Assembly: GCA_003194525.1 (NCBI GenBank)
Contig: NBIV01000033.1
Span: 248,001 to 312,000, forward strand
Direction of reading: 5' to 3'
DNA: 64,000 nt
From: Gracilariopsis chorda
Taxonomy: Eukaryota > Rhodophyta > Florideophyceae > Gracilariales > Gracilariaceae
Part shown: positions 31,375 to 45,329 of the stretch, in pieces
How the letters are laid out: each line of letters starts with the position of its first letter
Position numbering within the stretch: the first letter of the stretch is position 1
The notes under the pieces: generated by a model
Databases searched by the model: none
What the model was told of the DNA's origin: nothing
What the model saw: only the letters and a program-made list of their open reading frames with translations
Translations under genes and position numbers: made by a program

Positions 31375-32202
31375 TGTGGTGCAATATCCCAAAGGGGAAA
31401 AACACCGAAAGACGATCGCGATCTTCCTCTCACGAGGTGAACCCAGTTGGGTAGAGCCCTCCCAGAGGTGTCACTGCGAAGCCGGTTTGTAAGACCAGGG
31501 ACACCTGTCGCGACTCGCACAGGGAGGTGAAGGCGAAGAATCGGTATCCGCGTGAGCGGGGTGTGATCCTCAGTAAAGGTATGTTTCCACGTAAGTGGAG
31601 GTGTGTGAGCGGATGCGCACACGAGGGCCGCGGATAGCGGGAGGTGCTACCCTAAAAAGGGGGAAAAAGGAAGGGCGAAGAGGAGGAAGAGAGGACGAAG
31701 TGAGTCGCGAGAGCGACGAACGGATACGGCAATGCCAGTGGACAGGACTCCCTATACAGCGCAAAACACCAATATGATTGGAACAATTATACTCCCAAGG
31801 ATGTGCTTCTTTAGATGTGCGAGGGGGTTAGATGTCCCGTGGTTTACGGCGTTTCCCTCCAAGGAGGAGTAGAGCACGCGCGCAAGCGGCAACAACTAGA
31901 GCCAATTCCCCAGGTTGGCGTCCCTTATTGGGGAAGGTTCACTGGTGCGACGGCAGTGCGCCGTCGCACTAAGTACTAGCTTCCCAGAAATGGGTGTGAA
32001 AATAATAAATAATATTAACTAAAATACTCCACATTTCGTGGCAACATCCACTACTGTGGCCAACCGCCAATGGACCCAAAACCGTGTCCCACGTTTCCAT
32101 ACCCACCATTGTGGGGCGTAGTTCATATACACACTACACAACCGATAATATCGGGAAAACGATCAAGTACCAGGAATCCCTCCCTGAGGGCGTTGCACTT
32201 CA
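31375..32202 (-). repeat. 5' LTR of chromovirus A
   Basis: Partner of 20773-21600. The duplication AACAG follows at 32203-32207. Confidence 0.95.
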
Positions 32203-32207
32203 AACAG

Positions 32208-33120
32208 CATCGAACATCCCAGCGAAAGCTATCAGTTCTGCCACAAATGCCGAACGGGTGACCTTAAGAGCCTTATAGGACTTCAAAGAAATATGTATTA
32301 CGGTTCCAAAGCGGTCTGGAAGAAACACAGGGTAGCCCAATTGTGAAGTTAAGTCCGCATTGGTTGCGAATGATGGCTCGGATACACCAAGGATGTCCAT
32401 CGTATCACAGTCCAGTTTGGGAAATACTAGAGGTGTGAGATGCCTCTTTAGAACGTGAATGGTCTCATAACGTTCTTTAGGAAGCCTTATTGGTCTGTAT
32501 CAAAGCAACCCGGAGTGACTTGCGTGAGCTGCGAGACCTCATAAAGAATTTCCACTTGCGTATGAGCAAGCCAAACGAGCTTCATTCGTACAGAAGCAAG
32601 TTGCTCAAACGTGGAACTGGTCGACATCGGTGTTAACTTCTTAACGTACTTCGGTTGATTGATGCAAGGGAGTCCATCGTGGTCTGTCTCAATCTGAAAA
32701 CCTGTGAAGGTGCAGAGTAATTCTGAGTCGGGTTTTGTCTCGAACCGTCCACGGGTCTGTTCACAAGCTGACGAAACTCATCTGTCCCAGGGCGGAGCAA
32801 TTCGTAGACGTATGAAACTGATACACCCATAAAAATTCCGTTGCGTATTAAGTAGTAGAGTGTGGGGTCGGAGCGCAGTGCTTTAATTCCGAAGTCCGAA
32901 CGATGGTGCTTATTCATTGTGGCAAATCGAAGGTCTTCTGACTGGCATAGAACATAAAAGGGTTTTAAGAGCTGCAAGCACTGGTGAGGCTCAAGGTCAA
33001 ACTCCGGAACGGGATCTGCGATGTAAAGATCGCGTCCAAGCGTTTTTATCGACTGCAAGTAGGCTTGTGTTATGTCACTGGTCTACATCTTGAATCCTAA
33101 AAGGTTGGAGAGTGCAAGAC
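32208..33120 (-). pseudogene. D: reverse transcriptase and RNase H fragment between A and B
   Basis: Peptides such as GRDLYIADPVPEF, LLKPFYVLCQSEDLRF and TRSAFVAELIAFAG fit the copia RT and RNase H blocks (the family patterns are KLxKPLYGL and RSxAEAE). This is the part of fossil D that lies between the two inserted chromoviruses. It is broken. Confidence 0.7.
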
Positions 33121-33125
33121 TTATC

Positions 33126-33892
33126 TGTAGTGCAATGCTCGGAAGCGGGAGTGCATCGAAAGATGTTCGGGATCTTTCTTCGTTAGATGTGAGCCCAGTT
33201 GGGTAGAGCCCTCCCGAAAGTGGCATTATTATGTCGGGTTGTAAGGCCGAGACCACCCGTTGCAACTTGCGCAGGGAGGTCGACAGAAGGATGAGGTATC
33301 CGCAGGAGCGTTGTGTGGTGGTGGTCGTCTTCTAGAGAGCTGAGCTTTCCACGTTATTGGGGCGCGCAAACACGAGCCGTGGGTAGCGGAAGAGCCATCC
33401 CGTAAAGGGAAAAGGAAAAAGGGAGCTGAGTCACGAGCTTCGTGACGAAGACTAAGGCGAACACCAAGACAGTTGGAATAACAACCCGAATATGGGGGTC
33501 CTTTAGATGGGCAAGGAGGTTAGACTTTCCCTATGCTATGGTGCTTTCCTCCAAGGAAGAGTAGAGAAAACACGAAGGCGGTCAGGTGTAGAGCCAATTC
33601 TCCAGACTGGGGTCCCTTGTTGGGGAACATTTACTGGTGCGAAGGCAACTCGCCTGAGCACTAAGTACTAACCATCCCAGAAATGGGTGTAAGAATAATA
33701 AATAGAATTAACTAGATTACTCCACTTTGGTGGTTCGTGCCCACTACTGTGGCCAATAACCAATTGGATGTTCCGTGTCTCACGTTCTAATTCCAGTATT
33801 GGTGGTCTTAGTTCATGCAATGACTACATTCCCAAAACATTCGGGAAATCAACCAAGTACCAAGAATCTTTCCCTGAGGGCATTGCACTCCA
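33126..33892 (-). repeat. 3' LTR of chromovirus B
   Basis: It begins TGTAGTGCAATG and ends ATTGCACTCCA on +. It is homologous to the A-family LTR with many differences. Confidence 0.88.
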
Positions 33893-33948
33893 TATATTCC
33901 TCTTAAGTCGGGAAAGCAACCACGAACGCGGGTGTGTCCCAGCGACAA

Positions 33949-35770
33949 ATGGGTGATAAAATTTCAGACCTCTTCGGGTCACCTGTTCAAACTCTGCCTT
34001 AGAGAAGCAAGCTCCTGCAAAAGCAGCAAACCAGCCTTGTACAAGTGCCAGCTCTTCTTATTATTACTCAACTCCGTTAGATCACACCCTTTCAGAGGAG
34101 AATATGAACAAGAACAACAACCATCCTCCAAGATCGAGTCCATTCGGGAACATCACAACCGGTTTCCGGTCCATAGCCCTGCCACAAGGGAGGCGAGCTC
34201 CGGCACACGTGGCCAAAATTGGCGCACCGTCCTAGCATGGGTTCCAAGTTCTACCAGCCATGGCTCCCTCTGGACCAATCCCAGCGGCCACTTGGCATTC
34301 TTATAATGCCATCATATGGTAAGATCCTATGAATCGGAGTCAACCCTGTCAGCTCCGGCTTACGCCGTAGTTACATCCCATTGCTGCCCTCGACGAGGAT
34401 TTGGTTTGGGCCTACGCGGATGGTTCCGGTACCCTGCCCGGGAATCTACACAGCCTCTTTACCTCGTCGTGGGACTGGCGGCATCGAATCGCAACACGGT
34501 GAAACATATCAGAAGAAACTCGGCAGAATCCGTGGCTGCAGCTCACTTGGCGCTGGTGTGGATCGCATATCAACGGCAGAGCAGGGTGCCTTTCGGTTTC
34601 CCGGTGCCTATTGGCTTTGACTTTGACGTGAGACTTTCCGCACGCGGGTGTAAATCGGTTAGGGAGAACGCCTGGCCAGCCTCGAAACCCTTGCGTGGGG
34701 GAACGTTACCGCTGCACGGCAAGAAGCCATGTGTTGCGAACGACCGATCCTTCGGACTTAATTCCAGTACTTTCCCTGGCAGTCCCGATCCAACTTCCTC
34801 CAAGACGTCATTTTTTATGAACGGCGCTGGCGATTCCGATCCGGGTACTTTGTCCAGTACCAAAATGTGGAGATTGAGCGGAGTGCTCCACTTCACTGAC
34901 AGGGTTGGTAGGTCACACTCCCCGACTGGTGGATTTTTCACGAGGCCTGCTGGGGTTGCTACGTTGAGCTCCCACCGGCACTCACGTACCTCGGTTCCTT
35001 CCTGGTTCAGGATCCCAAGTCGAGACTTTGGTCAGTAACTATAACCGAGTGGGCTTCCCGCACTGTGGCGTATAAAGTTGCTGAAGTTTATGGCCAGTAT
35101 CGACTATGGGTCATCCAACGGCGTGCGTGGGCCGGTGTTCGCAACCTGGAACTCAGAGTTTTCCTTGGGTTTATTGCCAACAACGACGAAGTACTTCAGT
35201 TACTTGGTTTGATTGACAGTATTGACTGGAGCAAGGTCACGCTGGAACAGAGCGGTTGGCTTGAGGGCAGCGGTGGCGGTACCGGTGGACCGGGTCTTGG
35301 TAGAAACACCGCCTTCGCGGGGGAGCTCATCTACTTCGATCCCTGGGAGTTCCGGCAGATTCCCTCCGAGAAAGCAAGAGAACTCTGCGACGCACCGCAG
35401 CACATGCTGGACAACCACACGATTGGGTATATCGACTACAACGATTACTACCGCGCCTATAACGGGGATGACCCAAAGGTCGATAACGAGCCCAAGGAAC
35501 CAAGAGACCTGGAACTAGATGTTGCCAACATGGTCGTAGACGAATTCCCGGAGAGGGTGCCTCCGGTTCCCACTCTCTGACGGCGAGTGCCGCGCTTCCA
35601 CTCCCCAGTGGAGTTACAGTAAATGAAAGCGATCTCATTGCCCGTTCCTCCGCAAAGCGGGTTTTAGCGCTGCCTAGGTTTCGCGTGACGTCTCCGCGAT
35701 GGCAGATGCCTTGGCCTACCGCTTTGCGGGTGGTCACGCCCGGCAAGATGGGGAGGGGTTGAACCTCTAA
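33949..35770 (+). pseudogene. B: antisense gene remnant next to the 3' LTR
   Basis: It starts 57 bp from the LTR with MGDKISDLFGSPV, matching MGDKSACSVPGSPV of element A. The second half is the best preserved (GQYRLWVIQRR, LELRVFLGFIANNDE, IYFDPWEF). It is the third copy of the antisense gene in the window and is broken in several places. Confidence 0.75.
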
Positions 35771-37495
35771 TCCAGTATCCTGGTGTCTTTCCCTGGCTTA
35801 GCCAGTTAGGTAGCTTAGCATCACACAGGAGCGCGAGGCTCCTCAGTAAACTTTCCCGTTTAGAACGGCGTTTTCTCTTTCATTCTTGTCCTTGACGGAG
35901 TCCATACAAAAGGGCGTGTACTCCTTCTTTCCTACTTTCCCCGGCTTCGCGGCATATTTATCCGACTTGGGCGTTGCTCAGCGTAGCTGGATTTGCGGTA
36001 CCCAGGCTGCGGTGATATTGGACCAACTTCGAACGAGGGCGGTGTTCGATCGATTACATAGTGTCCCAGCTTAATTCATACCCGTACTACGGACGCGGTA
36101 TCTTAGAATAGCTTCCCAATTACAGGTGTTCTCGACGATTCGGTCAATCACAACCTCTTGTTTGTATACTTGCAGCCCTTGCCGTGTTATGGTGAGCTCG
36201 CTTGTTAAGGGTTGCCCATGGTATGGAATATTTTCCTCAAAGGTGCGTCAGGATGCAACACGCCGATTTCACTCAAAGCGTGCGGCGCAATGTGCGGAAT
36301 AATATCCCTCAAGAGGGTGTTTTCGTGGAACGTTTGCCGCGTACCGCGGTAATTATGTCGTACCGCTAGTTTGCGGGGGTCTTCCTTCCCAGGTTGATGG
36401 TATTCCGGTCGAGCCGTGAGCTTGCAGGAATTTTGCCGTTTTGACAGAGTTGCGGAGGTCATTCTCTGGTGGGGCATTCCGCGTTGCGCGGTGATTGGTG
36501 CGGGGCGCGTAATCTCCGTGTGTTCACGTGACTCCCACGACATGTGGTTCTGAACCGCCTCCCTGCGTTCTTCCTCCCTTCAAATGGGCCTTACAACGTC
36601 CGACTGCGCCGTGCACTGCTGTGTCGGCACCCGATATCTGGTGATTACTTCCAGTGCGCTGGTATGTTGCATCAAACTGCCTGATGGGGCGTGTACAGGT
36701 GGGGCCGTGGACACCCTGTCCGGGGACTTTGTCTGTACTTTAGTTGTGATTTCTTCTTCAAGAGGTGCATCATCCGGGACGACCAGTGTAACCCTGGTGA
36801 CGACATCGGAATTTTCCGAGACGCTCAGTATATTATCGTGATAGCGCGGAAACTTCAGCATTTTGATCTCAGACGTTCGGAAAACATTCCCATTATGAAC
36901 AGTTCTTAAGTCCCGGGCTGTAGAGCCAGGGACTTGAGTTGTAAGAGGTTCATTCCTACCTTCCTCCCTCAGGAGGGTCTCTTCACTTTCCAGCGTTGCT
37001 GGTTTTCTAACGCGTGCGTTGTATGCTGCCAGCGGTGTGGATGGTGCTGATGAACACGTTTTGGCGAGAAATTCTGTCGATGACGGTTATGCGATCAAAC
37101 CCTGGTGAGTGGTCTGCGAAACGATACCGGTATCCTGATTCAGGGACTTGCCCCGGTTCAGGGATACGGACTGCGATTGAGGTCCATTCTCCCGTATCAT
37201 ACGGTGTAACTGTGTCGTTCCGGAACCATGTGTGGGGGATTGCGAGGCTTCATCGACCTTCCCTGTTCCATAGCTAGAATCCCGTTGCGACGGTAATATA
37301 TTCCTATTGGAGAGATAGGCCCCCTCCCACTCCTTAGACGGAGCAAGGGGAGTAGCATTAGGATATCCTACGTGGCATTTGTAGATGCTTGGCAAAGAGG
37401 CGGTAGTGTTACGAGTAGGAAAGGTCCGTTTGGACCTGAACGATCCGGCAGAGCCGGGGGTTGGGACAAATTCGGTAATTCTGAGAGGCCCCCAG

Positions 37496-40400
37496 TTATG
37501 TGTGATAGAGAAGTCCGTCTACTTGATCCGGGGTTTCCGGCGTTGCTGAGTCCGTACAGAAGGGTTTCCCTGTATCCAGAACGACCTCAGACGAGGGAGG
37601 AGGGGCAGTTACAATACGATAGCGGGAAATCTGCCCTAGTGCATTGCCCATTTCCACTACGACATAGTCAGAGTTGACAGACACCACTTTAAATGGTCCA
37701 TCTGCCACAGGCAAAAGCTTATGAAGCTTCTCCCGTTCCGGGTTCTAATATTCCTTCCGTATAAAAATGTAGGTATGAGCCCGTATGCCGGAAGCATTTT
37801 CTCTTACACAAGCGTCGAAATCCCGCTTGTACACAGATTTTGCACGTTTCATAGACTTCAGTGCTGGGGGGACCAGTTTGTAAAGCCATTGCCTCCATTT
37901 CTGGTGGTTGCGACCCACAGCTGGGAAATTGTCCAAGGTGGCTTGAGATTTTAACATCACGGGCGGGAGTGAACGAGATAGAACCAACTCGAACGGTGAT
38001 ACTCCGGTAGTCCGGTGAACTTGCGTATTTCATGCAAATGCTAAGGCAATTATATACAAGTCCGAAGTCTTGGGATGTTCAGCAACGTAGAAACGGAGAG
38101 AAGCCAACAAAGTCCGGTTGAACCGCTCGAACTGCCCATTACACTGGGGATGGTAGGTTGTCGTGAACACGTTCAGCACGTCCAGAATGCGATAACCATC
38201 CTGGAAGAACTTGAACGCGAACTGCCGTCCGTTATCGTGGAGCATCTCCAAAGAAGGACCGTCGAAAAAAATCCAGTGCACTACCAGAGCCTTGGCCAAC
38301 GTGAAAGCGGTTGTCCTCCGAAGAGGGACAGTCTGAACAAGCTTTAGAAAACGATCGGTGATCACAAGTGAGAACTTGTTGCCTCTCTTTGTAGTGCGAA
38401 GAGGTCCGAGAATATCGATTGCGATAAACTCGACTGGCTCCCTAGCAGGGAATAACTTCATTTTCTTCGCTTTCCTGCGAAGCGTCACACGGTTCTTTGA
38501 GCATTCGGTACAAAACCGCACAGTTGCGTAGCAATCAACCACCATGGCTAGCCAGTAAAAAGCCCCAGGCAGGGTGCGGTAGAGTTTCCTCCCACCTACG
38601 TCTCCACTGAGCATCGCATATTGCGAGAGAAGTAACACCGGCGACTGCAGGGAAAAAGGTACCATACTCTGTGGGAGAGCTTTGACCAACCGGAGGAGGT
38701 AGCGTTTATCGTTCACCTCGAAGGGGAGGTCTTCAGAACCGTTTAAACGGGCACGAACCCTCATACAGAAGGGGTGACCGAATTGTTCTCAAATCAGTTC
38801 CTCCGGTGAAACCGGTACAAAACTTCCCAGTATGTGATTCTGAAGGGTCTTGCGGGATGCGACTAAGTTTTCAAAGTCAGCATCTTCATCCAATTCTTCT
38901 GGCCATTCCTCGAACTTTTACTCCCTTTCATCCGGTTCTTCAGCCATGAAGCACGGAATTTCGTCATCTTCCGTTGGTAGTGCTTCCCCATTTGTGAGTA
39001 AACTTGACGAGACGTCGGCCTGGGTGTTGAGCGCACCCTCTTCATATATGCCTTTCAAGTCATAATCAGCAAGGCAGAGTCTCCAGCGCATATGGCGGGC
39101 CGAGGGATCGGATATGTTCATTAACCACCTCAACAAGAAATGAACCGTGTATACGGTAAACTGAACTCCCATAAGATAGAGGCGTAGGGTGGAAAGGTCT
39201 CACACGACGGCAAGACATTCTTTTCTCGACACGGAGTACTTCCACTCGGGACATTGAGCAAGCGTGACCAATAACCAATTGGAAGTACGTCCTCCTCTGG
39301 GGTGGTTTGGGAAAGAATGGAACCAACTTGGTACTCACTCGAGTCCGTGTCTACGGAGTACGGGAGTCCCAGGTTTGGTAAAGAAAATATAGGTGCTGAC
39401 GTGACAGCCTCCTTTAAGGAGTTAAACGCTTCCGATTGGTCGGGCGTGAACTGCAGCAATTGTGAGGGATTTACTTTGCGTAACAACGCGGTCAAAATTG
39501 CTGTGATATCCGAAAAGTTCGGGATAAATCATCTGTAGACGGTTGGAAAGCTCCAAGAAGGAGCGGAGTTCCGTTTGAGTGCCGTGTTCCTTGGCCTCAG
39601 TGAGGGAGTTGACTCGAGCCTTCTCGATCAAAAATCGTCCTGAACTGATGATATATCCCAGATATTTGACTGTATCGGTGAAAAGTTCGCACTTCCTCAA
39701 CTTGACGGTAGTTTTTGCATCGCTGAGCACGGTCAGAACGTCCCTGAAATGGATGATATGGTCGTCTAAGTTAATGAACAAGATGATAATATCATCTAAA
39801 TCGACCAGGCAGCTCTGCTAATTGAATTGATTAAATAGAATATCCATTGCACGCTGAGAGGTAGTGGGAGCGTTTATCAAACCAAAAGGCATCCGTTTGC
39901 AGCAGTACAATCCAGCGTAGCAGGTGAACGCGGTCCTATTGCAATATTCCTGTCTAACAGTGACCTCCCAATAGCTCCAATTGGCATCCAAAGCCGTGAA
40001 CAAGGTAGCATCTCCAATGGAGTGGACGCATTCGTCCATACGAGGGATTTGATATGTGTCCCTAACGGTCATGGCATTGAGCCAGCGATAGCCAACACAG
40101 AACCTTCAGGTTCCTTCGTCCTTTAAAGCCAGTACAACTGGGGATCCCCAGGGTGATTGATTGGGCTCTATTACACCTGCGCGGAGAATTCGGTCCACTT
40201 GGGATTGCTTCTCTTCCCGAGCTTTCAGTCCTGCCCTTTAAGGGGGTTTTGCCATTCGATGTGCACCCAGTAACAAATCTATCCGGTGTTCCGTAGCATT
40301 TATCTCGGCGAGCGAGTCCTCTCACATCATCGTAAGTTCCCGTAGCAATGTGCAGAATTCGTCGCTGTGGCACTCGTGCACATGGCCAAGGGCTATACTT

Positions 40401-41550
40401 TCGAGATTCTTTATGGAGTCCACTCGATTAGAACTCGCCGTAGCATTTTCCTGTGATACAGGTGTGGCAGCGAGTTCCAATTTTTCCACGGTGTTCGACC
40501 TTGAAACAACAGTTAACTCCTCCTCCTTTTACGATAGTTCGTCAGTGGTGGGGATGGCTTCTTCATAAGAGGCGGCGATTCCCAAAACATCGGCGGTCAT
40601 CATCTTCGTCGTGAGCATCCCAAAGGGGTGTGAAGTGATGCTTCCAATTATTTGGTTCTTTAGCAGATAATGAGGGCATTGGCCAAGATTAGCAAGTAGT
40701 ATCCAGAAAGGGGCATCCGGGTAACGTGAATAATTCCGTTCGCCAGCACGTGCGCGTATGTCTCGTATAATGATGACAGAGGTTGAATACCCCGAAGACC
40801 GTGTGGACGGCAATTGGCTTGCACCCAGACTTGGGACTCAGGCAGTATAGAAACAGAGGCTGCGATTCGAAGTTTGATGGACTCACGAGACGCAGGCGGT
40901 GATTCCTGCGCAGCAGGCAGTGGGACTTGCTCATGTGAAGCATGCTTCATTGGGCTACGGATTATCGGGACTGAAGATACGTCGTCCAGCTCCACACGCC
41001 TAACGCAGGGCCTGATTGCGTAGACAACTCTGTCGCAGTATGCAAATACCAATGTGAATGGAGCGGCGAATGACCGACAAATAATGAAATCGAGCTTCAC
41101 AACGGAGCGCCCCGACTGCACGACCAAGTCGACGGTACCCAGCGTTTTTAACGGATTATTGTTTGCATCTGCGACGTTGGGAACCGTTTTGGAATGGCAA
41201 CGATACCGCAATTATGGGGGTAGCAATGACTCCATGATGAAGTTGGGGCCTGCACCTGTGTTCAGGAATGTCAGAACTCTCACCATAAAATGGGTTTCAA
41301 GCCCAAAGTTGGCATAAACCTTGTGGTTGCGCTTGGCTAAGGCCAAGACTCTATCCAAGATCTCGTTGTTTTTATTCCCTATCCACTGGCGACGTAGCAG
41401 AGAGAAATGTGCAGAGTCCGCGTCTGCGGTGTCTTTCTTTGAAAGTATTTTCACCGGAGAGCGGGGCGGTGACGCCTCGGGCGTCAACATCCTCACCTCT
41501 GAAGACCCCTCTCCCAAACATGAGACTGCATTAGTTAGTTTTCCTGGCAC
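37496..41550 (-). pseudogene. B: pol region
   Basis: Remnants of protease (LNTGAGPNF in place of the usual DTG motif), reverse transcriptase, RNase H and integrase (CTECSKNRV zinc-finger part, IAIDILGPL) align in order with element A. There are many breaks. Confidence 0.88.
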
Positions 41551-41822
41551 GTTCCCACCGTAGGCGTTAGTCCAGGGTCCTCGACCACGAAAGCTTCATT
41601 TTGGGGGCCGGGGTTCTTATCCACATAAGCAGTGGTTGCGTCGGATGTTTGCATGACTTCCCGATTCGGGTTAATTGAAGCTATCCAAGCAGGCAGGATA
41701 TGTGGCAAGGCATGTGAGAAGTCCGTTTTAGCAAGGAGCTAGGAAGCCATCGGGAGGGAACCTTTCTCCTCTGGCGTGAGCGCCTCTTAGGTTGCCACAA
41801 CCTTGGCCATAGCCTTCACTGA

Positions 41823-43261
41823 TCAAAGAAACTGAGGAGATGTATGGCCATCGGTGTAGCAAAAGTGGCAAATCAGAGCCAGCACGCCAAAGTTCCAGTT
41901 AATATCCAGAGCGTGGAAGAAGCGTACCGCAGGGCAGATGTCATTCCATCCAGGCCGTTGATAACGGCATTGACCGTTCATAAACGAGACTCGTAGTGGC
42001 TGAATGCGATTGTTCTCCAAGTACAATACGGGGTTTGCTTGCACCGTTTCGAACGTGTCCTCCGTCGATGACGTTACTTTCGTGGATGGTATAGACACAC
42101 AATCTCCATGTGCTAAATGCACAGATTCGTATCCCTGTTCGGGGATTCTATCCATTAAAAGTGAGGGCGATGAGGAATTACCCTCCAGCACCAACGCTTT
42201 GCAGTGCTCAGACCGAGGATTAAGAGTTCTTGCACGACGTGCTTTCCCTTCCGCTCGATGGTTTTGAACAAGTTCGAGGTAGGTGATTTTCTGCTTGTCC
42301 TGGCAGTGACGAGTTACAGGACTCCGGATTGCTGGGTCAAGGTCATCGATGAACATGGGACAGCGTTCCCCTGTGGGGTATACATTCTCAAAACGGTGGA
42401 AGGCCTTGTTAATGCGCACCGAGAGCCGGTTTCAGTCTCGCATGAGCGCTGACGAGTATCTCGAAAAGCAAGTATTGTCCCCTGAATGGCGGTATTGGTT
42501 GCATAGGAACGCAATAAATATTGCACACCCTCCGGCCTGCACTTTACTTATCCCTTTGAGGCACGAGATGATCCTCTGACAGAGGTGTATTGGTCCTCTG
42601 CCACTACCCGTAAGAAAGATGGTAATGCCAAATAGGCTTATCCCCCCTTCCTTCCGAGGATATCGGCTTCCGCTACAAAGCGGAAAAGAAAGTCCAAAAA
42701 TATAGTTGGGTCTTCTCCAGTAACATAATGGGTACGCAGTGAGAGTTTCACATGTTTTATATACTCTTTTTCCTTCCCTGTGTCACGGGGTGTACGTCCT
42801 GAAAATGAATATTCAAGCCTGTAGTATCGGTATGACATTAGTTTCCGATACAACGGGTTCTTTGGTTTTAGTTCCGTGGGGCCTGGGCATCGTTTCCCCT
42901 TGCTGCAGGTCCGAACCAAACCTTGGGTGGCAAACGACCACTTAGAGCGCGAAGAACGGCCTCGTTTCTCGTCCTACAAATCGGAGTCTGAGGAACTAGA
43001 ACCATCTCACTGGTTTTTAGATGAAGCCAATTATGTCGTAGAATCCGAACCCGAGGGATCTCGTTTGTGTTTACGCTTATAGCGGCGCTTCTTTCTTTCA
43101 GCATGCTGGTCATGATGTGACGCAGCTGGTGCCGGATCACCTGGGGACGGTTTATCCATTAGGATAAACTGCTCTAACGTCTCCAGACGGGCACAAACTC
43201 GATCAAATCGAGAGTCAACTGCTTCTATGAAGGTGGCGGGTTGCTCCAAACTCTCTAACAT
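41823..43261 (-). pseudogene. B: gag remnant
   Basis: Homologous to the Gag of element A (blocks near KAFHRFENVYP, ELKPKNPLYRKLMSYRYYRL). It is heavily broken. Confidence 0.85.
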
Positions 43262-43810
43262 AAGTTGACTTCAGACCATAATATATGGAGATCCTCCGCG
43301 ACCACCTTTGTAGGGGTGTCCATCATCACCTAACGGAGGGTTTGTGAATCCCCAACAAGGGTGTCATGGGCGGGCCAGAAAGTGTGAACCTGAGATTCCA
43401 TGGAATTTCCCTGGATGGTGTTATCGCCCATCAGACGGGGTTCTAGTGCGACGGCAGCCACGGCCGGAGCCGGATGAGCACCATGCATGGCATTTGATAA
43501 CGGGGTCGAAGTGAAGTTCCAGGATTCTAGGGGTTCGTTTGAAGTCCTAGACGTGGCACCCCCAGCGTGGCTGCATTTCGCCCGAGTCAGGATCCGAGAA
43601 ACAAACCGAACTTCGAGATTATTTCCACAATTATGGGAGCGGCTGTGCGTAATCGCAGGCTCCGCAGAGGAGGTTTTCCTCGAAATGAGGGCGAAACTTT
43701 ACGATGGGAAAACAACGGAGCTTCCGGAAACTGAGCAAAAGAAACGAAATCTTAAAAGATGAAACCGAGCACGAACCCGATTCTAGGTTTTCTAGGTCAG
43801 GGGACCACTT

Positions 43811-44605
43811 TGCATTGCAATGCCAGGACGCTGGAGTACACCGAAAGATGTTTGAGATCTTTCGTCGTCAGAGCTGAGCCCAATTAGGTAGAGCCCTGCC
43901 AGAAGTGGCATGACTATGTTGGGTTGTAAGGCCGACGCCACCCTTTGAAAGTTGCACAGGGAGGTCGGGACAAGAATCAGGTATGCGCAGGAATGTTTTT
44001 TGGGGGTTTTTGTCTTCTAGAGACCTGGGTTTTCGACGTTATTGGCGCGCTATCACGAGCCGTGGGTAGCAAAAAAGCCACCATGTAAAGGGAAAAAGGA
44101 AGAGGGAGCTGAGTGACGAGTGTCGTTATGAAGACTAATGGCAGTGCCAGTGAATGAACCTTGTACAGAGCAAACACCGAGAGAGTTGGAATAACAAACC
44201 GAATGCTGGGGTCCTTTAGATGGGCAAGACGGTTAGACTTTCCGTAAGCTACGGTGCGTTCCTCCAAAAGGCAGTAGAAAACACACCACGTTGGTCAAGT
44301 CTGGAGCCATTTCCCCAGGTTAAGGTCCCTTTTTGGGCAAGATTTACTGGTTCAATGGCAACTCCCCAGCGCATTAAATACTTACTATTCCAGAAATGGG
44401 TGTAAAAATATTAAACTGATATAACTAAATTTCTCCATTTTGGTGGTTTATGCTTACTACTGTGGCCAACCACCAATTCACTCTTCGGTGTTCCACGTGT
44501 CAAATCCAGTATTAGTGGTCTTAGTTCAAGCAATGACTACATTACCAAAGCATTCGGGAAATCAACCAGGTACCAAGAATTTTTTCCTGATGGAATTGCA
44601 CTTCA
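43811..44605 (-). repeat. 5' LTR of chromovirus B
   Basis: Partner of 33126-33892. TTATC follows it. Confidence 0.88.
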
Positions 44606-44610
44606 TTATC

Positions 44611-45047
44611 CTAACAGTTTGTGGTTGGAGAGTCTGTATGTAGTGAGGTATTCGGCTTTTCATTTGAACGCCGTGACCTCCAATAACATATCGGGGCTTG
44701 ACTTTCTCTTGAACGTCTTCGGTAGACTTGATTGCCAAGACAAAACGACCGGGCAGTATATTACCGTCTGGCGGAATGTCCTGCTTTAAGATAACCTTTA
44801 GGGTGCCACGCTCAAATAATCCACATAGTTCGGCTTTCTTAGCTTCATTCATCCGAGGGTCGTTTGTGCCAGGATCATCAGCATTGAGGATCTCAATCAT
44901 ATAGATAACTTCCTTGTCCCAGCAGTATATCAAGAAAATATTGAAACGCTCACACAAGTGCCTCTGCGATACCTCTGGAGAGGTAAGGTGACGTTTCAAT
45001 TCGGCCAAACTGAATGAAGTTACATCCGACATCGGTGCCAAACGCAA
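44611..45047 (-). pseudogene. D: start of reverse transcriptase region
   Basis: Peptides EAKKAELCGLFERGTLKVI, NILPGRFVLAIKST and VKPRYVIGGH match the opening of copia reverse transcriptases. Element B lies directly beside it. Confidence 0.72.
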
Positions 45048-45329
45048 TTATACCAGCATGGAAGTATTATCCACGCCGTTAACCTCAAAGGGGCCAACCC
45101 ATTCTCCGATGCGATTCGAAATCAGCTTCTCCCTCCAGATGAGAACTTTACCACATGGTTGGTATGCGCTATTAGCCGATGGCGGAACATTATGGGGCAA
45201 AGATCGTTGGAAGCGGAGTTTTGCCATATGCTGTTCCATCTCTCTCCGTGCTGTGCTTGCCGATTTGGCTCGTTCGCCTAGAGTTGCTTTGGAATGCAAT
45301 TCCTCATTTATCATACGGAGTGAGGGAAA

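Larger units (their letters stand above)
20773..32202 (-). mobile_element. Ty3/gypsy chromovirus A, 11.4 kb, complete but broken
   Basis: Two 828-bp LTRs (20773-21600 and 31375-32202) and the duplication AACAG (20768-20772 and 32203-32207) define an insertion into fossil D. On -, it carries gag with a zinc knuckle, protease, reverse transcriptase, RNase H, integrase and chromodomain. On +, next to the 3' LTR, it carries an extra antisense gene. A primer-binding site lies beside the right LTR and a polypurine tract beside the left. By eye the LTRs differ at about 30 sites (3-4 percent), so the insertion is of middle age. It has about four breaks in coding parts. Confidence 0.95.
33126..44605 (-). 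mobile_element. Ty3/gypsy chromovirus B, old and heavily broken
   Basis: LTRs at 33126-33892 and 43811-44605 and the duplication TTATC (33121-33125 and 44606-44610) define an 11.5-kb insertion into the reverse-transcriptase region of fossil D. The content and order match element A, including the antisense gene beside the 3' LTR. The LTRs are strongly diverged from each other and the coding parts have many breaks, so it is much older than A. Confidence 0.92.
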